Origin: Porogramme epimiltina | Taxonomy: Eukaryota; Basidiomycota; Agaricomycetes; Polyporales; Polyporaceae | Reading direction: 5' to 3' | DNA length: 64,000 nt | Assembly (NCBI GenBank): GCA_900155495.1 | Contig: FTLJ01000162.1 | Coordinates: forward strand, 1 to 64,000 | In this document: positions 34,801 to 47,200 of the stretch, in pieces | How positions within the stretch are numbered: position 1 is the first letter of the stretch | How the letters are laid out: each line of letters begins with the position of its first letter | The notes under the pieces: generated by a model | What the model saw: only the letters and a program-made list of their open reading frames with translations | Told to the model about the DNA's origin: nothing | Databases searched by the model: none | Made by a program: the position numbers and the translations under genes

Positions 34801-35890
34801 GGCAGACTACGTGTGGAACGCGATCTCGACCCACCTTGCGGCCATAGGAGATGTGTGGTATGAGCACCTGCACGTTGTGGAACCCCTCGATGCTTTCCGC
34901 CGAGTACGATTCGCCTCTAAAACCCAATGTCATCTCCGCTAACGTTGCTCATAGGAACTCTATGTCCCCCTCATCAAGCGGCTCGGACTCGAGCATTCCC
35001 CGTCTGACACAGCGGACGAGCAACAACTCCGCACCGAAGCGATTGAGCAAGCTGCGCAAGCGGGAGATACATGGTATGTCTCTCGTTGCTCTTGGTGTTT
35101 CGTGTGGTAACGACGCCCATAGGATCATAGAGGAACTCAAGAACCGTTTCGCCCATTTTGTGGAGACAGGAGACGAATCCAAGATTCCGGGAGGCCTCGC
35201 GCGAATCGCATATCAGATAGTGGGTTACTACCTGGATAATGCGGAGTTGAGACTCTGACCTCAAATTTGCTCTGCCGCAGGGTGTGCAAGAGGGTGGGAA
35301 GCGGGAGTGGGAGTTCGTTCTGAAACTCGCGCAGCAACCGAGCACACCCGCCCAGGGTCTTGCCGCCCTGGTCGCCCTTGGAGCGACGCGCGATCCTGCG
35401 TTGGCTGACGCAACATTCGCGTTCGCGATGAACCGCGCCCGTGATCAAGATGCGCCATATTGCGCGAGGGGGCTCGCACGCAATAAGAGCATGCGTAAGG
35501 TTCTCGTGGCTCGCGTGAAGGAGAACTTCGACGCGCTAGAGAAGCGCTATGCGGGCACTTTCGGAATGGTTCGGTGGATCGAGGCGAGTTTTGCTAGAGC
35601 ACCTTGTGTTCGCCTACAAACGGAGCATCTGACAAGCGTGTCCGTATAGATCACATTTGGTCAATTGTCCTCGGAGGAAGACTATGAAGCCACCGCGGCG
35701 TTCTTCAAGGACAGAGATACTGCGCGGTACGAGTTGACACTTCGGCAGTCCCTGGACGGGATTCGTACTCGAGCTGCCTGGATTGCGGTAAGATTAATGT
35801 CTCTTGCAGAGGATCAATGTACTGATGTTTGGCTAGCGTTCTACCGACGAGCTTGTGCGATGGCTGGAGCAGCGGCCCAAGGTGGCCTAG
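31899..35890 (+). CDS. M1-family zinc aminopeptidase (AAP1/APE2-like)
   Basis: Metallo-aminopeptidase that removes N-terminal residues from peptides, most like yeast Aap1/Ape2. The start at 31899 gives [20 protein letters not shown], the normal beginning of the cytosolic form. Catalytic elements: GGMENWG exopeptidase motif (GxMEN, Ala of GAMEN replaced by Gly), zinc ligands HEVAH in [20 protein letters not shown], and NEGFAT with the third ligand. The [20 protein letters not shown] region and the C-terminal helical domain ([54 protein letters not shown]) are complete. I count about 24 introns. Four fall within 33406-33652, leaving exons of 14, 22 and 4 nt. The penultimate intron (35584-35649) uses a GC donor. 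Joined this way the reading frame is open to the stop at 35888-35890, so the gene looks functional despite broken-looking frames. Confidence 0.95.
33406..33652 (+). other. micro-exon cluster inside the aminopeptidase gene
   Basis: Introns 33406-33458, 33473-33524, 33547-33596 and 33601-33652 flank exons of 14 nt (33459-33472), 22 nt (33525-33546) and 4 nt (33597-33600, AGAA). Joining them gives NEGFATLMGDKAILEKIWPE, the expected family sequence. Skipping the 4-nt exon shifts the frame. Confidence 0.8.
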
Positions 35891-36095
35891 CTGACGAGAA
35901 TTAGGCCGAGATGCGGCCGGAGGAATATTCAGTTGAAGAACTATGCTGTAGTTTGTAATGACGTTCAAGTAGGATTGGCTTGCTGTATATGCTGTTGTAT
36001 ACGAAGAAACGGCTTGGTAGGGTGGGTATACATATCCATCACAACATCCATACAATATGATACATGGCTAGAACCCGATGACACTGATGACACAC
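35891..36095. other. short convergent intergenic region
   Basis: 205 bp between the ends of the aminopeptidase (+) and thioesterase (-) genes. AT-rich, presumably both 3'UTRs. Confidence 0.5.
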
Positions 36096-37205
36096 CTAGT
36101 CCTGTACCCGGAATATAGCCTGGTAACTATGCTCTGGTTCGTTCACCAAGACCTCCCCGGCGAAGCGCTGTACTAAAGGTTTCCAACAATCCCCGATCTG
36201 CATATGTTCACCTTCACATGTCTCCAGCGTGACCTTCCCGCTCTCGTCCAACGCACGGAGCCCGATCCAGTCCTCCATATACAGGGGCTGCAGGCGCATT
36301 GGCACGATGGTCTTCTCGCTCCACGACCACCATGATTCGTCCTCGTCCGTCGTGTACGAGCCGAACCACGAGGACTCCTTCGGCACGACGGTCTGGTCTT
36401 CCGAGAATAGGACCAAGACAAGGTTGTTGAGCGTCATGAGGTTCTTCGCGTACGTGGCATTGCGCTCGTCTGCTCGTTCGTTGTTCATGGGAGCCAGGAA
36501 CGTGCTGGTTTCGAGGTACGCATCGAGGTTTGCTGGGTCGCGGAAATACTGTGCCTGGATGAGGTGCGTTTGCGCCCAGTTGGTGTATACTCCACCGCGC
36601 GCAGCACGTCGGGCAAGTTGGCAGAAGAGGTCCCAGCGGCTGCAAAGAGGGAGATCTGAGACACCCATGTGCTGGGAGCCGAAGGTTATGAGGTTGTTCA
36701 CAGGGGGCGTATTGTACCGTTCAACGTATGCCCGGAGAAACTGGCCACCTGCAGTATATACTCAATGCTCAGGTCATCGGGATTCACTTGGAAACCATAG
36801 ACCGCACCTTGCGAGAAACCTATAGCATCGAATCCGCTATTCAGTTCCGTAACGTTGGCGAGCTGTTGGGAGACGAGTTCCAATTGTTCGTTTACGTCTC
36901 CGAACTACCAAGAGGGGTCAGGTGCATATGGAACAGAGACCCATAGACACAAGCAGACTTACAAAGCCTGCCTTCTGATCGGCCTCCAGGTCTTCGTCTA
37001 TATAAACGGAATGCACGAAAATACCAGGGTGCATTTCCTTGATGAGCTGCACGAATTCCAACATCCCCGGCGACGCGTATGAGTCTCCTAGGCCATGCCA
37101 TACGACGAGGGGGCGCCTGGGTGGTTCCACTGGCTGAAAAGGGCTGGCAGTGACATTAAGAATGGTGAAGAGCAGCGGAAACACGAGAAGGAGAGGGTAG
37201 GTCAT
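36096..37205 (-). CDS. PPT1: palmitoyl-protein thioesterase (PPT1-like)
   Basis: Alpha/beta hydrolase that cleaves thioester-linked fatty acids from cysteines during lysosomal/vacuolar protein turnover. The start at 37205 gives a signal peptide (MTYPLLLVFPLLFTILNVTA). PLVVWHGLGDSYASPGMLEF follows with the HGLGD motif. The nucleophile elbow GFSQGGQFLRAYVERYN spans an intron near 36695-36750. Then ITFGSQHMGVSDLPLC, the catalytic Asp region FSEDQTVVPKESSWFG, and the catalytic His in EGEHMQIGDCW. Stop at 36096-36098 after YQAIFRVQD. Candidate N-glycosylation sequons (NVT, NAT) are present. Length about 315-320 residues, normal for PPT1. Introns are short and standard. Vacuolar location is inferred from the signal peptide and family. 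Confidence 0.94.
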
Positions 37206-37434
37206 AGTGGGACGGATACAACAGACGTCGGCGGGAACCCTGGCCGCACTTGGCACTTGCGTCACAGTGCTCTCACTTAGGCGCCATCGCCATCGCTGGT
37301 GGCTGAGCCTGGTACTGAGGGCAATACCTGAACATGAGTTCTCAGATTGATTGTCGTACATTAAGAGCGACTATGGTACAACTATGCTACATGTAGATTG
37401 GTATATGGATATGCCGGGGAACTGTCTACTACGT

Positions 37435-40136
37435 TCATGGAAGGGCTCGCCGACGGCCTTTCACAGGCGAAGAGTCTGGGTATGCGAATAAGTTTAGTGC
37501 ATCATCTGATGACGGCTCGAGGTACGCTGGGCGAGCAGGGCTGCTCTCCGGCTCAACGAACGGGGTCTCTGCGACCTGCTCGGGTTCGTCCTCTGAGTCT
37601 CCCAGCCACTTCCCGTACGCCGCATGCGCGTGAGACCTCTTCCTCTTCGAGCCCGTGCCTTCGTCGCTGGTCTCGCGAGCCTTCTGCGCGGCTGCGAGTC
37701 GTTCGCGCGCACGCACTTCGTTCAGGCGGATGACGTTCCGGTGCGAATCCGCGAGGGCTGTCCTGAATCCCACAGGGGTCCGTGGAGTGGCCGGGGACGC
37801 AGATGCGGGTGACTCGGGCACCGCAAAGCGCACGACGCGTGCTGGGGCGGAAACGCGACCTTTAGCCTTGGCCTTGGCCTTGATAGCTGCCTCACGTTCG
37901 TCCCGGAGGGAGATTTTGTTGAGGCGAGAATCTGCGAGGATGGTGGCGAAACCGCCGCCCCGCCGTGGGGGTTTGGGTACTGGGGTTTGGGGCATTTCGT
38001 CATCAGAGCTGTCGGAGGTCTCGTCGCGAGAGATATTCTCCTTGTCCTCAGCCACTGGGCGGCAGGGGCGGGAGACCCCGCGCTTGGAGACTGGGATAGG
38101 GGTATATGTGAGGATACCGCCGTCGTCCGCTGGGTCAGAGAGCACAGGGAAGTTCCACCGTGGCGTTTCACTGTGTCGACGAGGTGCTGGCCGAGAGCTG
38201 GTGGAAATGCTAGCTGACGCCCCCTGGCGGTCGTGGATCTTGCGCCGCTTATGTGCTCGTGCCATCTCGTCGTCCTTCATTTTCTTCGCCTGCGCCACGG
38301 CAGGTGACTTGGCGACCCACGACCCGACCATCTCCTCCCAGCGCCACTCGCAGCTACCCCCAGGTGGTGGAGGCACGCCTCCCGACACACCACTATAGCA
38401 ACGCAGCTCAGCATCATCCACGCGGTCCATGAGTTGCAGGCGGAGGTCGTAGAGTTCCTTGATGTTGAAAGGATAGTAAGGAGGACTGGGACCCTGGAGC
38501 ACCGAGATAAGCTCTTCGACGTGCCGAAGGGAGCTGGAGTAGATGGAGGCTTCGCTCTGGAGGAGGCCGCAGTTGCGGAGTGGGATCGATAACGCTTCAA
38601 TGGCTCTTATGCCATCATCTCTGGTAGGAAGACTGGTGGGAGGCTGGACGGCATCGACGTCGGCGACATGCGATAAAGGTTCGCAAAAGATCTCAAAGCT
38701 AGGCAGGGGGAGGATGGAGGAGATGAGGCCATCAAAGGTTGTTTGCTTCACGTGGGCCTCACGCAACAGATTTTGGAGGACGGTCCTGTCCATCGCACTG
38801 AGCGAATGTGGCTGAGATGCCTCCGAGGTAATGCACAGGGCAGCCAGGCAGCATATAGCGTCGGCGAGCCCGGTGGTGGGAGACGTAGCTGGGGACGTGC
38901 TTATGTGGAGTTGAAGGGGGTAGATGTCGGTTAGAAAGGATACACGTGCGCTATATTGCTCGGTGCGTGGAAGGCCGGAAGCGTTGGGCGAGTGAGAGAA
39001 GTTCCGCATGGAGATTACCCACTTGGCAAGGCGGTCCAGAGCGGCGGTGTAGGCTTCGGAGTGCACGTCCTCAAGTGTCTTGGTAGATCTCCCCTTCGTC
39101 TTCGGCGTCTCAGGAGGACAATGAAGCGAATGGGCAAGGCCCACGCACATAGTCATAAAGCACTCCTCGAGATCCTGGTCGCGAAGCTCACGGGCGAGCC
39201 GTACTGTTGCTCTTGATGTCCATGCAGGTAGCTGCTCCGGACATGGCTGAGACAGTGCATCGACGAGTAGGTTGGTGAAAGTCCGATCGTTGATAATGGA
39301 TGGAGTACTTGTCTGGAGGGCGGAGGGGTTCGTGGTGGCGCCGGTACATGTCTCTCGAAGAGTCGTGAGGAAGTTTTTGTGGGCGGGATGTGTGAGTGGA
39401 CAGCCGTGTCCGGAGTTGGGGCGTGGAAGGATAGACGTCGTGAAGAGTTTGGAGAGGACTGTGCACGCTTCGGGGACAAGGTGGTACGTTATGCACACCT
39501 CAAGCAGTGCATTGAGGAGAGTTGGATGGTGTGGGCAAGTATCCAGGATGTATGTGAGCGCATGCGCGATCATAGTATGGCTGGAGGGAAGGATAAGTAG
39601 CTGGTCAACAGAAAGAAACATGGCACATACTGTCTATATTGGGATGGGACACTCTCATACAATCCATCCATTGCCTGTGAGCGGAGGGTATCTTCGTGTC
39701 CTTCTACGTCGGAATGGTCGTCCAAGGAGGCGTCCATCTCAGTTTGGACGTGCTCCCCAATCAAACGAGCACAAAGACCAGCCAAGGAAGGGATACGCGA
39801 GGAGAGGGGCCCGCCCGTTATGGCTGCGGAAGAGCTTTGGATCATGTTCTTGAAGGCGTCGCGAACCTCATAAATGCACTTCGAGAGCTGCATATTCTCG
39901 TGGATTGCCCGATTCAAGTGCAGTCTAGAGCTGAGCTTGTCTAATGACTGGAGGATGGCGAGAGGCGGGACATCGTCGATTGCCTGGAGTCTTGTTGTGT
40001 GGTTTCTAGACGAGTGCCCGTATGTTACGGTAACAGCGGGCTTCCGTGGTCCATGGGAAATAGAGTTGAGAGCGGCACATTTGCTACGGAGCGTCCGGAA
40101 TTGGCGGTTGATTTTGGAGGTGGTGAGCTCGGACAT
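37435..40136 (-). CDS. conserved-looking nuclear protein of unknown function
   Basis: No family recognised. Two exons: about 40136-39631 and 39580-37435, joined by a 50-nt intron with GTATGTG donor and CTCCAG acceptor that restores the frame; total about 880 residues. The N-terminal half (MSELTTSKINRQFRTLRSKC onward) is helical with many Leu/Ala segments (HALTYILDTCPHHPTLLNAL) and could be HEAT-like. The C-terminal ~350 residues are disordered and basic, with possible nuclear signals (HKRRKIHD, KRKRSHAH). They also hold two copies of a motif around GFATILADSRLNKISL and GFRTALADSHRNVIRL, each followed by an Arg/Ala-rich helix. An in-frame stop lies directly before the ATG, supporting the start. 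It is transcribed divergently from MCM2 with MCB boxes between, suggesting G1/S expression. Function not inferable from sequence alone. Confidence 0.7.
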
Positions 40137-40437
40137 CTATCGCGAAGTGCGAGCGGAGAGGATACGGGTGTCGCTGGAGGATGAAAAGAAGGGCGCGCAA
40201 TCGCGGAGGTCATAGACAAGCCATGGACGAGACGAACTGAACACCCCGGACGGAACGGACTTGACCACCGACGCGTAGGGGACTCAGATTACGTAACGTT
40301 ATTCGGTGTCTATTCGACGCGGTTGTGGCGAGTTCAAGCTCCGCCACTAATGAACGCGACGCGTCGCGGAAACCTTGTTTCGCCTCTTCCTCCCCCGCAT
40401 CCACTACTTTCTGTACATTCCCTTGCATACAGCGACC
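40137..40437. promoter_or_regulatory. bidirectional promoter with two MCB (ACGCGT) boxes
   Basis: 301 bp between the start codons of the unknown protein (-) and MCM2 (+). ACGCGT occurs at 40271-40276 and 40359-40364, the second inside the palindrome CGACGCGTCG. ACGCGT is the MluI cell-cycle box bound by MBF in yeasts, which drives MCM and other G1/S genes. Binding here is inference. Confidence 0.55.
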
Positions 40438-43400
40438 ATGGCAGTATGTGACGCGTTTCTTCTGCAAATTATCACTGACATACCCCTCCATAGACACCTC
40501 GTGGCGCAAAAAGACGTCGTTCCGTGTCCCCTGCAATGGGCTCCTCCCCTCCGGGGCCTTCACGCGTCCAGCCGGACGAAGAGTCTTCCCTCCCACCCTC
40601 GTCCCCCCCTGCACCATTCTCGGACACAGAAGATAGTATGGATGAGCGCGATGCAGTCAGGGATATTAATGAAGATGCGGATGATGACGACGGGGAGGAC
40701 TTGTTTGCGGAGGAGTTCGAAGAGTGCGTTTCCTTTTCACTTGCCCTTGATTCGCTTCCTCGACGCGTCTGTTCTCCACCGATATGCTGCGGATATATAT
40801 ATGGGGAAAATAACCACATCGGACGCGTCTCTACGCGCTTCTTGCGTTACATTCGCCTCCTTTTACGTCGTTCGGACAATTACTGACCACTTTTATAGCG
40901 ACTATGCCACAAATGAGCTCCTGGACAGATACTCGGACCGTGATATTGATGATCAAGAAGACTTTGACGAGATGTCCGCTGCACAGCGACGTGCCGCTGA
41001 GGCCAGCATGGCCCGTCGAGACCGACTAGAGCGTGGTGGAAGACGTGGAGCCCGAGCCGCCGCACGTAGCCGCATGCCCGAATTCCTCCAGAGTGATGAC
41101 ATTGAAGACGATGGTCTGGACGGCGGTCTTCTTTCGGGCATGAAGCGGCGCACACGCCGGCAATACGACGAGCGGAGGGATATAGACGATCTTGACGGTG
41201 TGGAAGACGTAAGTGGTCTGGATGTGGCTCAACCTCAGGTGTTGAATGTATTTGCGCAGGAACTACCCCTCGAACAGCTGAGTGACATCAAGGCGAAGTC
41301 TATCGCTGAGTGGATCGCAAATGAACGTGTCCGTCGGTCCATTGTGCGGCACTTCCGCCAATTCCTCATGACTTATGTGGATGAACATTGTGCATCTGTC
41401 TATGGTCAACGGATCCGTCATCTGGGCGAGAGTGAGCCTACTTCCCCCTTGGGTACATATTGAAGTATCTGACCAGTTAAATAGACAACTCGGAGTCCCT
41501 CGAGGTATCCTACCTTCATCTGGCTCTTTCTAAGCCGATTCTCGCATACTTCCTTACAAACTGCCCAACGGCAATGTTGACGATCTTCGATGAAGTGGCC
41601 CTTAGTGCTATCCTCCTCTACTATCCCGCCTACGAACGCATTCATTCAGAGGTACACGTCCGCATCACCGATTTGCCGCTCAGCTCTTCTCTTCGTGACC
41701 TTAGGCGGTCCCACCTCAACACTCTCGTCCGGGTTTCAGGCGTTGTCACGCGTCGTACTGGCGTTTTTCCACAGTTGAAATATGTCAAATTCGACTGTCG
41801 CAAGTGTGGTGCCGTACTAGGTCCATTCTATCAAGACTCGACTAGGGAGGTAAAAATCAGCTTCTGCCCAAACTGTGAGGGTAAAGGACCCTTCAACGTG
41901 AACTCCGAGCAGGTATGTTTCATGTTTGTAGTGGGTTCTTGCCGTGCTTACCCGCGTGCAGACGGTATATCGCAACTACCAGAGGCTCACCCTGCAAGAG
42001 TCACCTGGCTCCGTTCCTCCTGGACGTCTCCCACGTCATCGCGAAGTTATTTTGCTGTGGGATCTCATCGACAAGGCAAAGCCTGGGGAAGAGATTGTAC
42101 GTCGTTGATATCAGAGTCGCAAAGCGCTTTGCTCATCTCCTTCACCTGTAGGAGATCACAGGTGTATACCGCAACAATTTCGATGCTTCCTTGAACTCGA
42201 AGAACGGATTCCCGGTCTTCTCAACTGTACTGGAGGCGAACCACATCAATAAGAAGGAAGACCAATTCGCTGCGTTCCGTTTGACCGAGGAGGACGAGAA
42301 AGAGATTCGAGCTCTTGCGCGGGACGACCGCATTCGTAAGCGTATCATCAAGTCCATCGCGCCCTCTATCTACGGACACGAGGACATCAAGACCGCTATT
42401 GCGCTTTCGCTATTCGGTGGGGTCCCGAAGGACATCAACAGGAAGCTAAACATCCGTGGCGACATCAACGTCCTTCTTCTAGGTGACCCGGGCACGGCGA
42501 AGTCCCAATTCCTGAAGTATGTGGAGAAAACCGCACACAGGACCGTCTTTGCCACCGGTCAAGGTGCTTCGGCCGTCGGTCTCACAGCCAGTGTGCGGAA
42601 AGACCCAATCACTCGAGAGTGGACACTTGAAGGTGGCGCGTTGGTCCTCGCAGACAAGGGTACATGCCTTATCGACGAATTCGACAAGATGAACGATGCC
42701 GATCGAACCTCTATCCACGAGGCGATGGAGCAGCAGACTATCTCCATTTCCAAGGCTGGCATCATCACAACGCTGCAGGCTCGATGTGCCATCATTGCCG
42801 CAGCTAACCCGATTAGAGGACGTTATAACCCTACCATCCCCTTCCAGCAGAACGTCGAACTGACAGAGCCAATCCTGTCGCGTTTCGACGTTCTGTGCGT
42901 AGTGAAGGACACTGTCGACCCCGTGCAAGACGAATTGCTCGCTCGCTTCGTTGTCGGCAGTCACCTTCGCAGCCACCCGAAATTCGACTCCGCCCAGGAC
43001 GAGATGGAGGTTGGCACCACGCTTGACGCGGATGTGAGTGGTTTCGGCATACGTACGCCGCCAAGACTGACGGTAGCTACAGGTTATCCCTCAAGATCTT
43101 CTCCGGAAGTACATCATGTATGCCAAAGAGAAGGTTCGCCCGAAGCTATACGACCTCGACCAGGAGAAGTTGTCGCGCCTCTTTGCGGATCTCCGCCGCG
43201 AGTCACTCGCCACGGGATCGTTCCCGATCACAGTCCGTCATTTGGAGAGTATGATCCGCATGGCGGAGGCCAGTGCTAAGATGGCTTTGCGGGAGTATGT
43301 CCGCGCCGACGACATTGACCTGGCGATCTCCGTCACTGTGGGCAGCTTCGTGAACGCGCAGAAGATGTCGATCAAGAAAACCCTCGAGCGAGTACGTCAC

Positions 43401-43784
43401 TTAGTCAAACTAGCGCGGGTTCAGGCGCTAACGTGCGGTGGAACAGGGTTTCCGCAAATATCTCACTCAGGCACGCGACCACGAAGAATTGCTTGCGTTT
43501 ATTCTCGGCCAGATTGTGAAGGAGAAAGCGCGCTTTTATCAGTTGCAGAAGCACTCGCAGCCGGAATCTATCGCTGTTTCTGTCGCCGAGCTCGACGAGC
43601 GCGTAAGTTTTCTTGTCTTCCCTGCGTCTGTGCGTTCCGATGCTAATGGCCGACGTTACAGGCGAAGGAGCACGACATTTACGACACGACTCCGTTCTTG
43701 CGGTCAAAATTGTTTTCTGCGAATGGATATAAGGTGAAGGAAGGCACGATTGAGAAGTCATTCCGGCGCGGTGACGAGGAGTAG
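40438..43784 (+). CDS. MCM2: MCM2 subunit of the replicative helicase
   Basis: Subunit of the MCM2-7 hexamer that unwinds DNA at forks. I place the start at 40438: ATGGCA, then a 50-nt intron (40444-40493) with a CACTGAC branch site, then ACACCTCGTGGC. This gives [20 protein letters not shown]; the downstream ATG at 40536 would lose the basic start. An acidic N-terminal tail ([20 protein letters not shown]) fits the histone-binding part of Mcm2. The zinc finger is [15 protein letters not shown]. The ATPase has Walker [10 protein letters not shown], Walker B IDEFDKMN, sensor [10 protein letters not shown] and Arg-finger SRFDVLCVV. The C-terminus ([19 protein letters not shown]) ends at 43784. 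About nine introns, the second 175 bp (40724-40898). Complete and apparently functional. Confidence 0.97.
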
Positions 43785-44274
43785 CCGATCAATACAAAGA
43801 GAACGGCGTGGGCCGTGGGTTATCTTTTAGCGATCGATCTTTGGACGTGTTTCTCTGCTTCTGTTGTTGCCATAGTCTCTGTTGTGTCTTTTGTGCTCTA
43901 CGCTGAATTGTATAGTATCTTTGTTGTACGTGGCCGAGAAAGCCTCCGCGAGCGAGGGACGTGCGGCGGGCGCCACAGGAGGAGATATCTGACATCATTG
44001 TCGGAAATCAAAGTGCCACCTGCAGCAAGGCAGGACAGAGGCCAATCACGGAGGCGGCCTGGCGAGGATTTGAGCTGATTTGAGCCGGCATTTCGCCCCG
44101 ATTGCACAAGCGAGCTGCCGCTAGGCTGAGGCAGAAGGTCGTCCCGATAAGAGCTCGGCCACAACACGAGGCGCCCTTGTTTTCAACCTCGACCGCCATC
44201 CCGCCTCCCGTGTTCCTTCTCTTTCACGACCCACGACGACGTCGAGCTCAGCGACGACGGCGGCGACGACTCTC
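43785..44274. other. intergenic MCM2 / ABC transporter
   Basis: About 0.5 kb, with the MCM2 3'UTR and the promoter/leader of the next gene. No coding or RNA feature recognised. Confidence 0.5.
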
Positions 44275-47200
44275 ATGGCCCCACCCATCCCGTTGGCGGC
44301 CTTGCCGCTCTTCATCCTCCGCATAGCATCCCCAGCGATCGTCCTACTCCCGACGCTCTCCCTCCTCTTCGCCAAACCCGCCGAACCCGCGGTACAGTCT
44401 TCCTCCCCAATCACCTCCGTCGTCGTCGCTACTCGCACGCACCGTCGCGCTCTCATCTATGCTTTCCTTTCTCTCGCCGGACTCACCTACCTCCTTGACG
44501 GACTCACTTTCGTGATCTGGGCGGTCATTCGCCAAGAGTGGCCCTCCTTCACCGGAATTGACGTCCACGCCGTTGCCGGTCTCGTCGCGTTTTCCGGCCT
44601 GGCCGCCCTCGGCGCCTGGAAGGAAGTCCGGGGCGTGGATGTCTGGTCCATGAAGCGGTTCAAGGTCAGCATATTCCTCGCCCTGGCGCTGGATATTGCG
44701 CAGGTCGTCCTTCTCGCTCTGGCTATTACTCGTACGTCCTAAACTACATATTGACTACCGTATTGTTCTAACGATGTCGTTGTGACTTCAAAACTCCAAA
44801 TCAAACCTACTGAACATCAACGTTGGCGGCACCTTTCTATCCCCGTTTGACCTCTTGTCTTCATCCTCTCGGTTTGTTTCTCGGTTCCGCTGCCTACAGG
44901 CCCACTTTCCACGGTTTACCTCCTTCACCTTGCCTTCCCTTCATTCCGTGTATTACTACTCGTCCCTCTCTTCTTTGCCCTTCTCTCCCCTCGCATCACC
45001 TACGTCCCCATCGAAAGTGCGGACGAGGAGGCCCCGACCGACACCAGTCTTCTCATCCCTGCTCAAGACGCGGCTGCGCCGTCCGCAGGGCTTTCTCCTT
45101 TCTCCGCGGAGGCCAGCAAGTATGGCACTTTCCGTACCGGCCGTTCCCTCGGACCCAACTCCGGTGTGACCACTCGAACCAACACCCCCGCGCCTTCGAC
45201 TGTGCGCCTTCCCCCTCCCAAAGCTCAGGTGAGTTTCATTTACTGCTTTATCAGGTCTTCTGCGGAGTCGCTCATACACCTTGTTTCGCTGTTCTCGCTG
45301 CGGATCTTCATTCATGCCCGTCTCCGCAGGAGGGCAAAGAGGACATTGCTCTCGATCCGTCGTGGCGCGAGATCTTCGTGCGGATCAAGCACCTCACGCC
45401 TTATCTCTGGCCATCGAAGAGTTTCGCACTCCAAGTGGTTGCGGTGCGTAGTACACGTTTTCTGGTCTGATGACCGCGGGATTAAATGTTTCCCATTAGC
45501 TCCTGTGCCTTCTGATCATGATCGTGGGCCGAGTCGTCAACTTCCTCGTCCCGCTCGTCTTTGCCCAACTTGTTCGCATCTTCGAAGAGGGGTCGCAGGT
45601 CTCCCCGTGGCCGTATCTCGGCGCGTATGTTGGCCTGCGCTTCCTGCAATCCACCGGCGGCCTTGCCGCGCTTCGGGATGTAAGTCACCTGCTCACGCGT
45701 TTGACGTATTCAGTGCTGAGTGAAGGGCTCGTTGCCTTCTAGTCCCTCTGGGTCCCGGTTATGCAATACTCTGACAGGGGTAAGGGCGATCTACGGCCTC
45801 GTCGGTCAGTGTAATTCACTGACGGCGTTTCCCACAGAAATGTCCCAGCTCTCCTTCGATCACCTGCTTCAACTCTCGTTCGCGTTCCACGCGCGTCGCA
45901 AAACCGGTGAAATCCTGCGTATCCTCGACCGCGGTGCCGCCATCAACCACACGTTCGAAGTAAGCACACAATTGCGTCATTGCACCGAACGTCTGGATCT
46001 GACTTGTTGTGCTTAGACACTTGTCTTCAACGTTCTGCCCACGTTTGCGGACATTGGCATCGCTTTGGTCTTCTTCGTCTTCTATTTCGAATGGACTCTC
46101 GCTGTCGTGATTTTCTTCGTCATGGCTGCTTACGGTGAGCTGTTATGGCGCTTGTACTCAAGCATGCCGTCCCTGATTCGGATCTTTGCAGTTGCCGCGA
46201 GCGTTGTCCTTACCAGATGGCGCACTCAGCTTCGCAGGAAGATGAACGAACGCGACGTCGCTATTCGGGGTATCCACACCGATTGCTTGCTCAACTACGA
46301 GACCGTCAAGTACTTCAACGGCGAGCAGCACGAAGGAGAGCGCTACCGCGAGGCCATCCTGCAGTACCAGAGCTTTGAGTACAGGGTCATGAGTAAGGCT
46401 CATCTACTCATGTTATCGAGGTTGTTCGCTAAGCCTGTGTTAAATTATAGTGTCTCTTAACCTCCTCAACCTCGTCCAGAACTTCATCATCGTACGTAAC
46501 TGAGCAGCTTTATAGTTCAAGTCACAGTGCTCATTGTTTGTGGCAGACCCTTGGTCTTCTCGTCGGTGCTATGATTGTGGCTATGCGTGTTGTGCGGGGC
46601 CAGTCGAAGCCGCATGAGTTCGTGTTCTTCATCACGTACCTTGCCCAGCTCTACGCCCCCCTCAACATGCTAGGCTATCTGTATCGTACTATCAACCAGT
46701 CGCTCGTCGACACGGAGCGCCTGTTGAAGCTGCTCAGTGAGCCTACTGAGATCAATGACCGGCCCAACGCCCCTGATCTCATCGTCGAAAGTGGCGAGAT
46801 CGAGTTTGGTGGGTATACCCTACACGTGTAAACATCGCGGCGTTACTGAGCATGCACACAGATAACGTCAGCTTCTCCTACGACGGTCGCACGACTGCTC
46901 TGGACGGCGTGTCCTTCAAGGTGCCTAAGGGATCCTCGGTCGCTCTCGTGGGCGAGTCCGGCGCGGGCAAGTCGACGATCCTCCGTCTTCTGTACCGCTT
47001 CTACGACCTCAACCAGGGCGAAGGCCGTATCTTGGTCGACGGTCAGGACATCCGCGACATCACCCAGGCCAGTCTCCGGAAGGCGATCGGCGTTGTGCCT
47101 CAGGACCCTGTACTGTTCAACGCAAGCATTGGGTACAACGTTGCGTGAGTCTTGTCGTTTCTATGGTATAGTAGCCCTTCTAAATATTCGGGATGCAGAT

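Noticed and set aside
39272..39853. 193-residue + strand frame opposite the unknown nuclear protein
   Set aside because: Antisense to a long open exon, no domain, no splice or promoter support.
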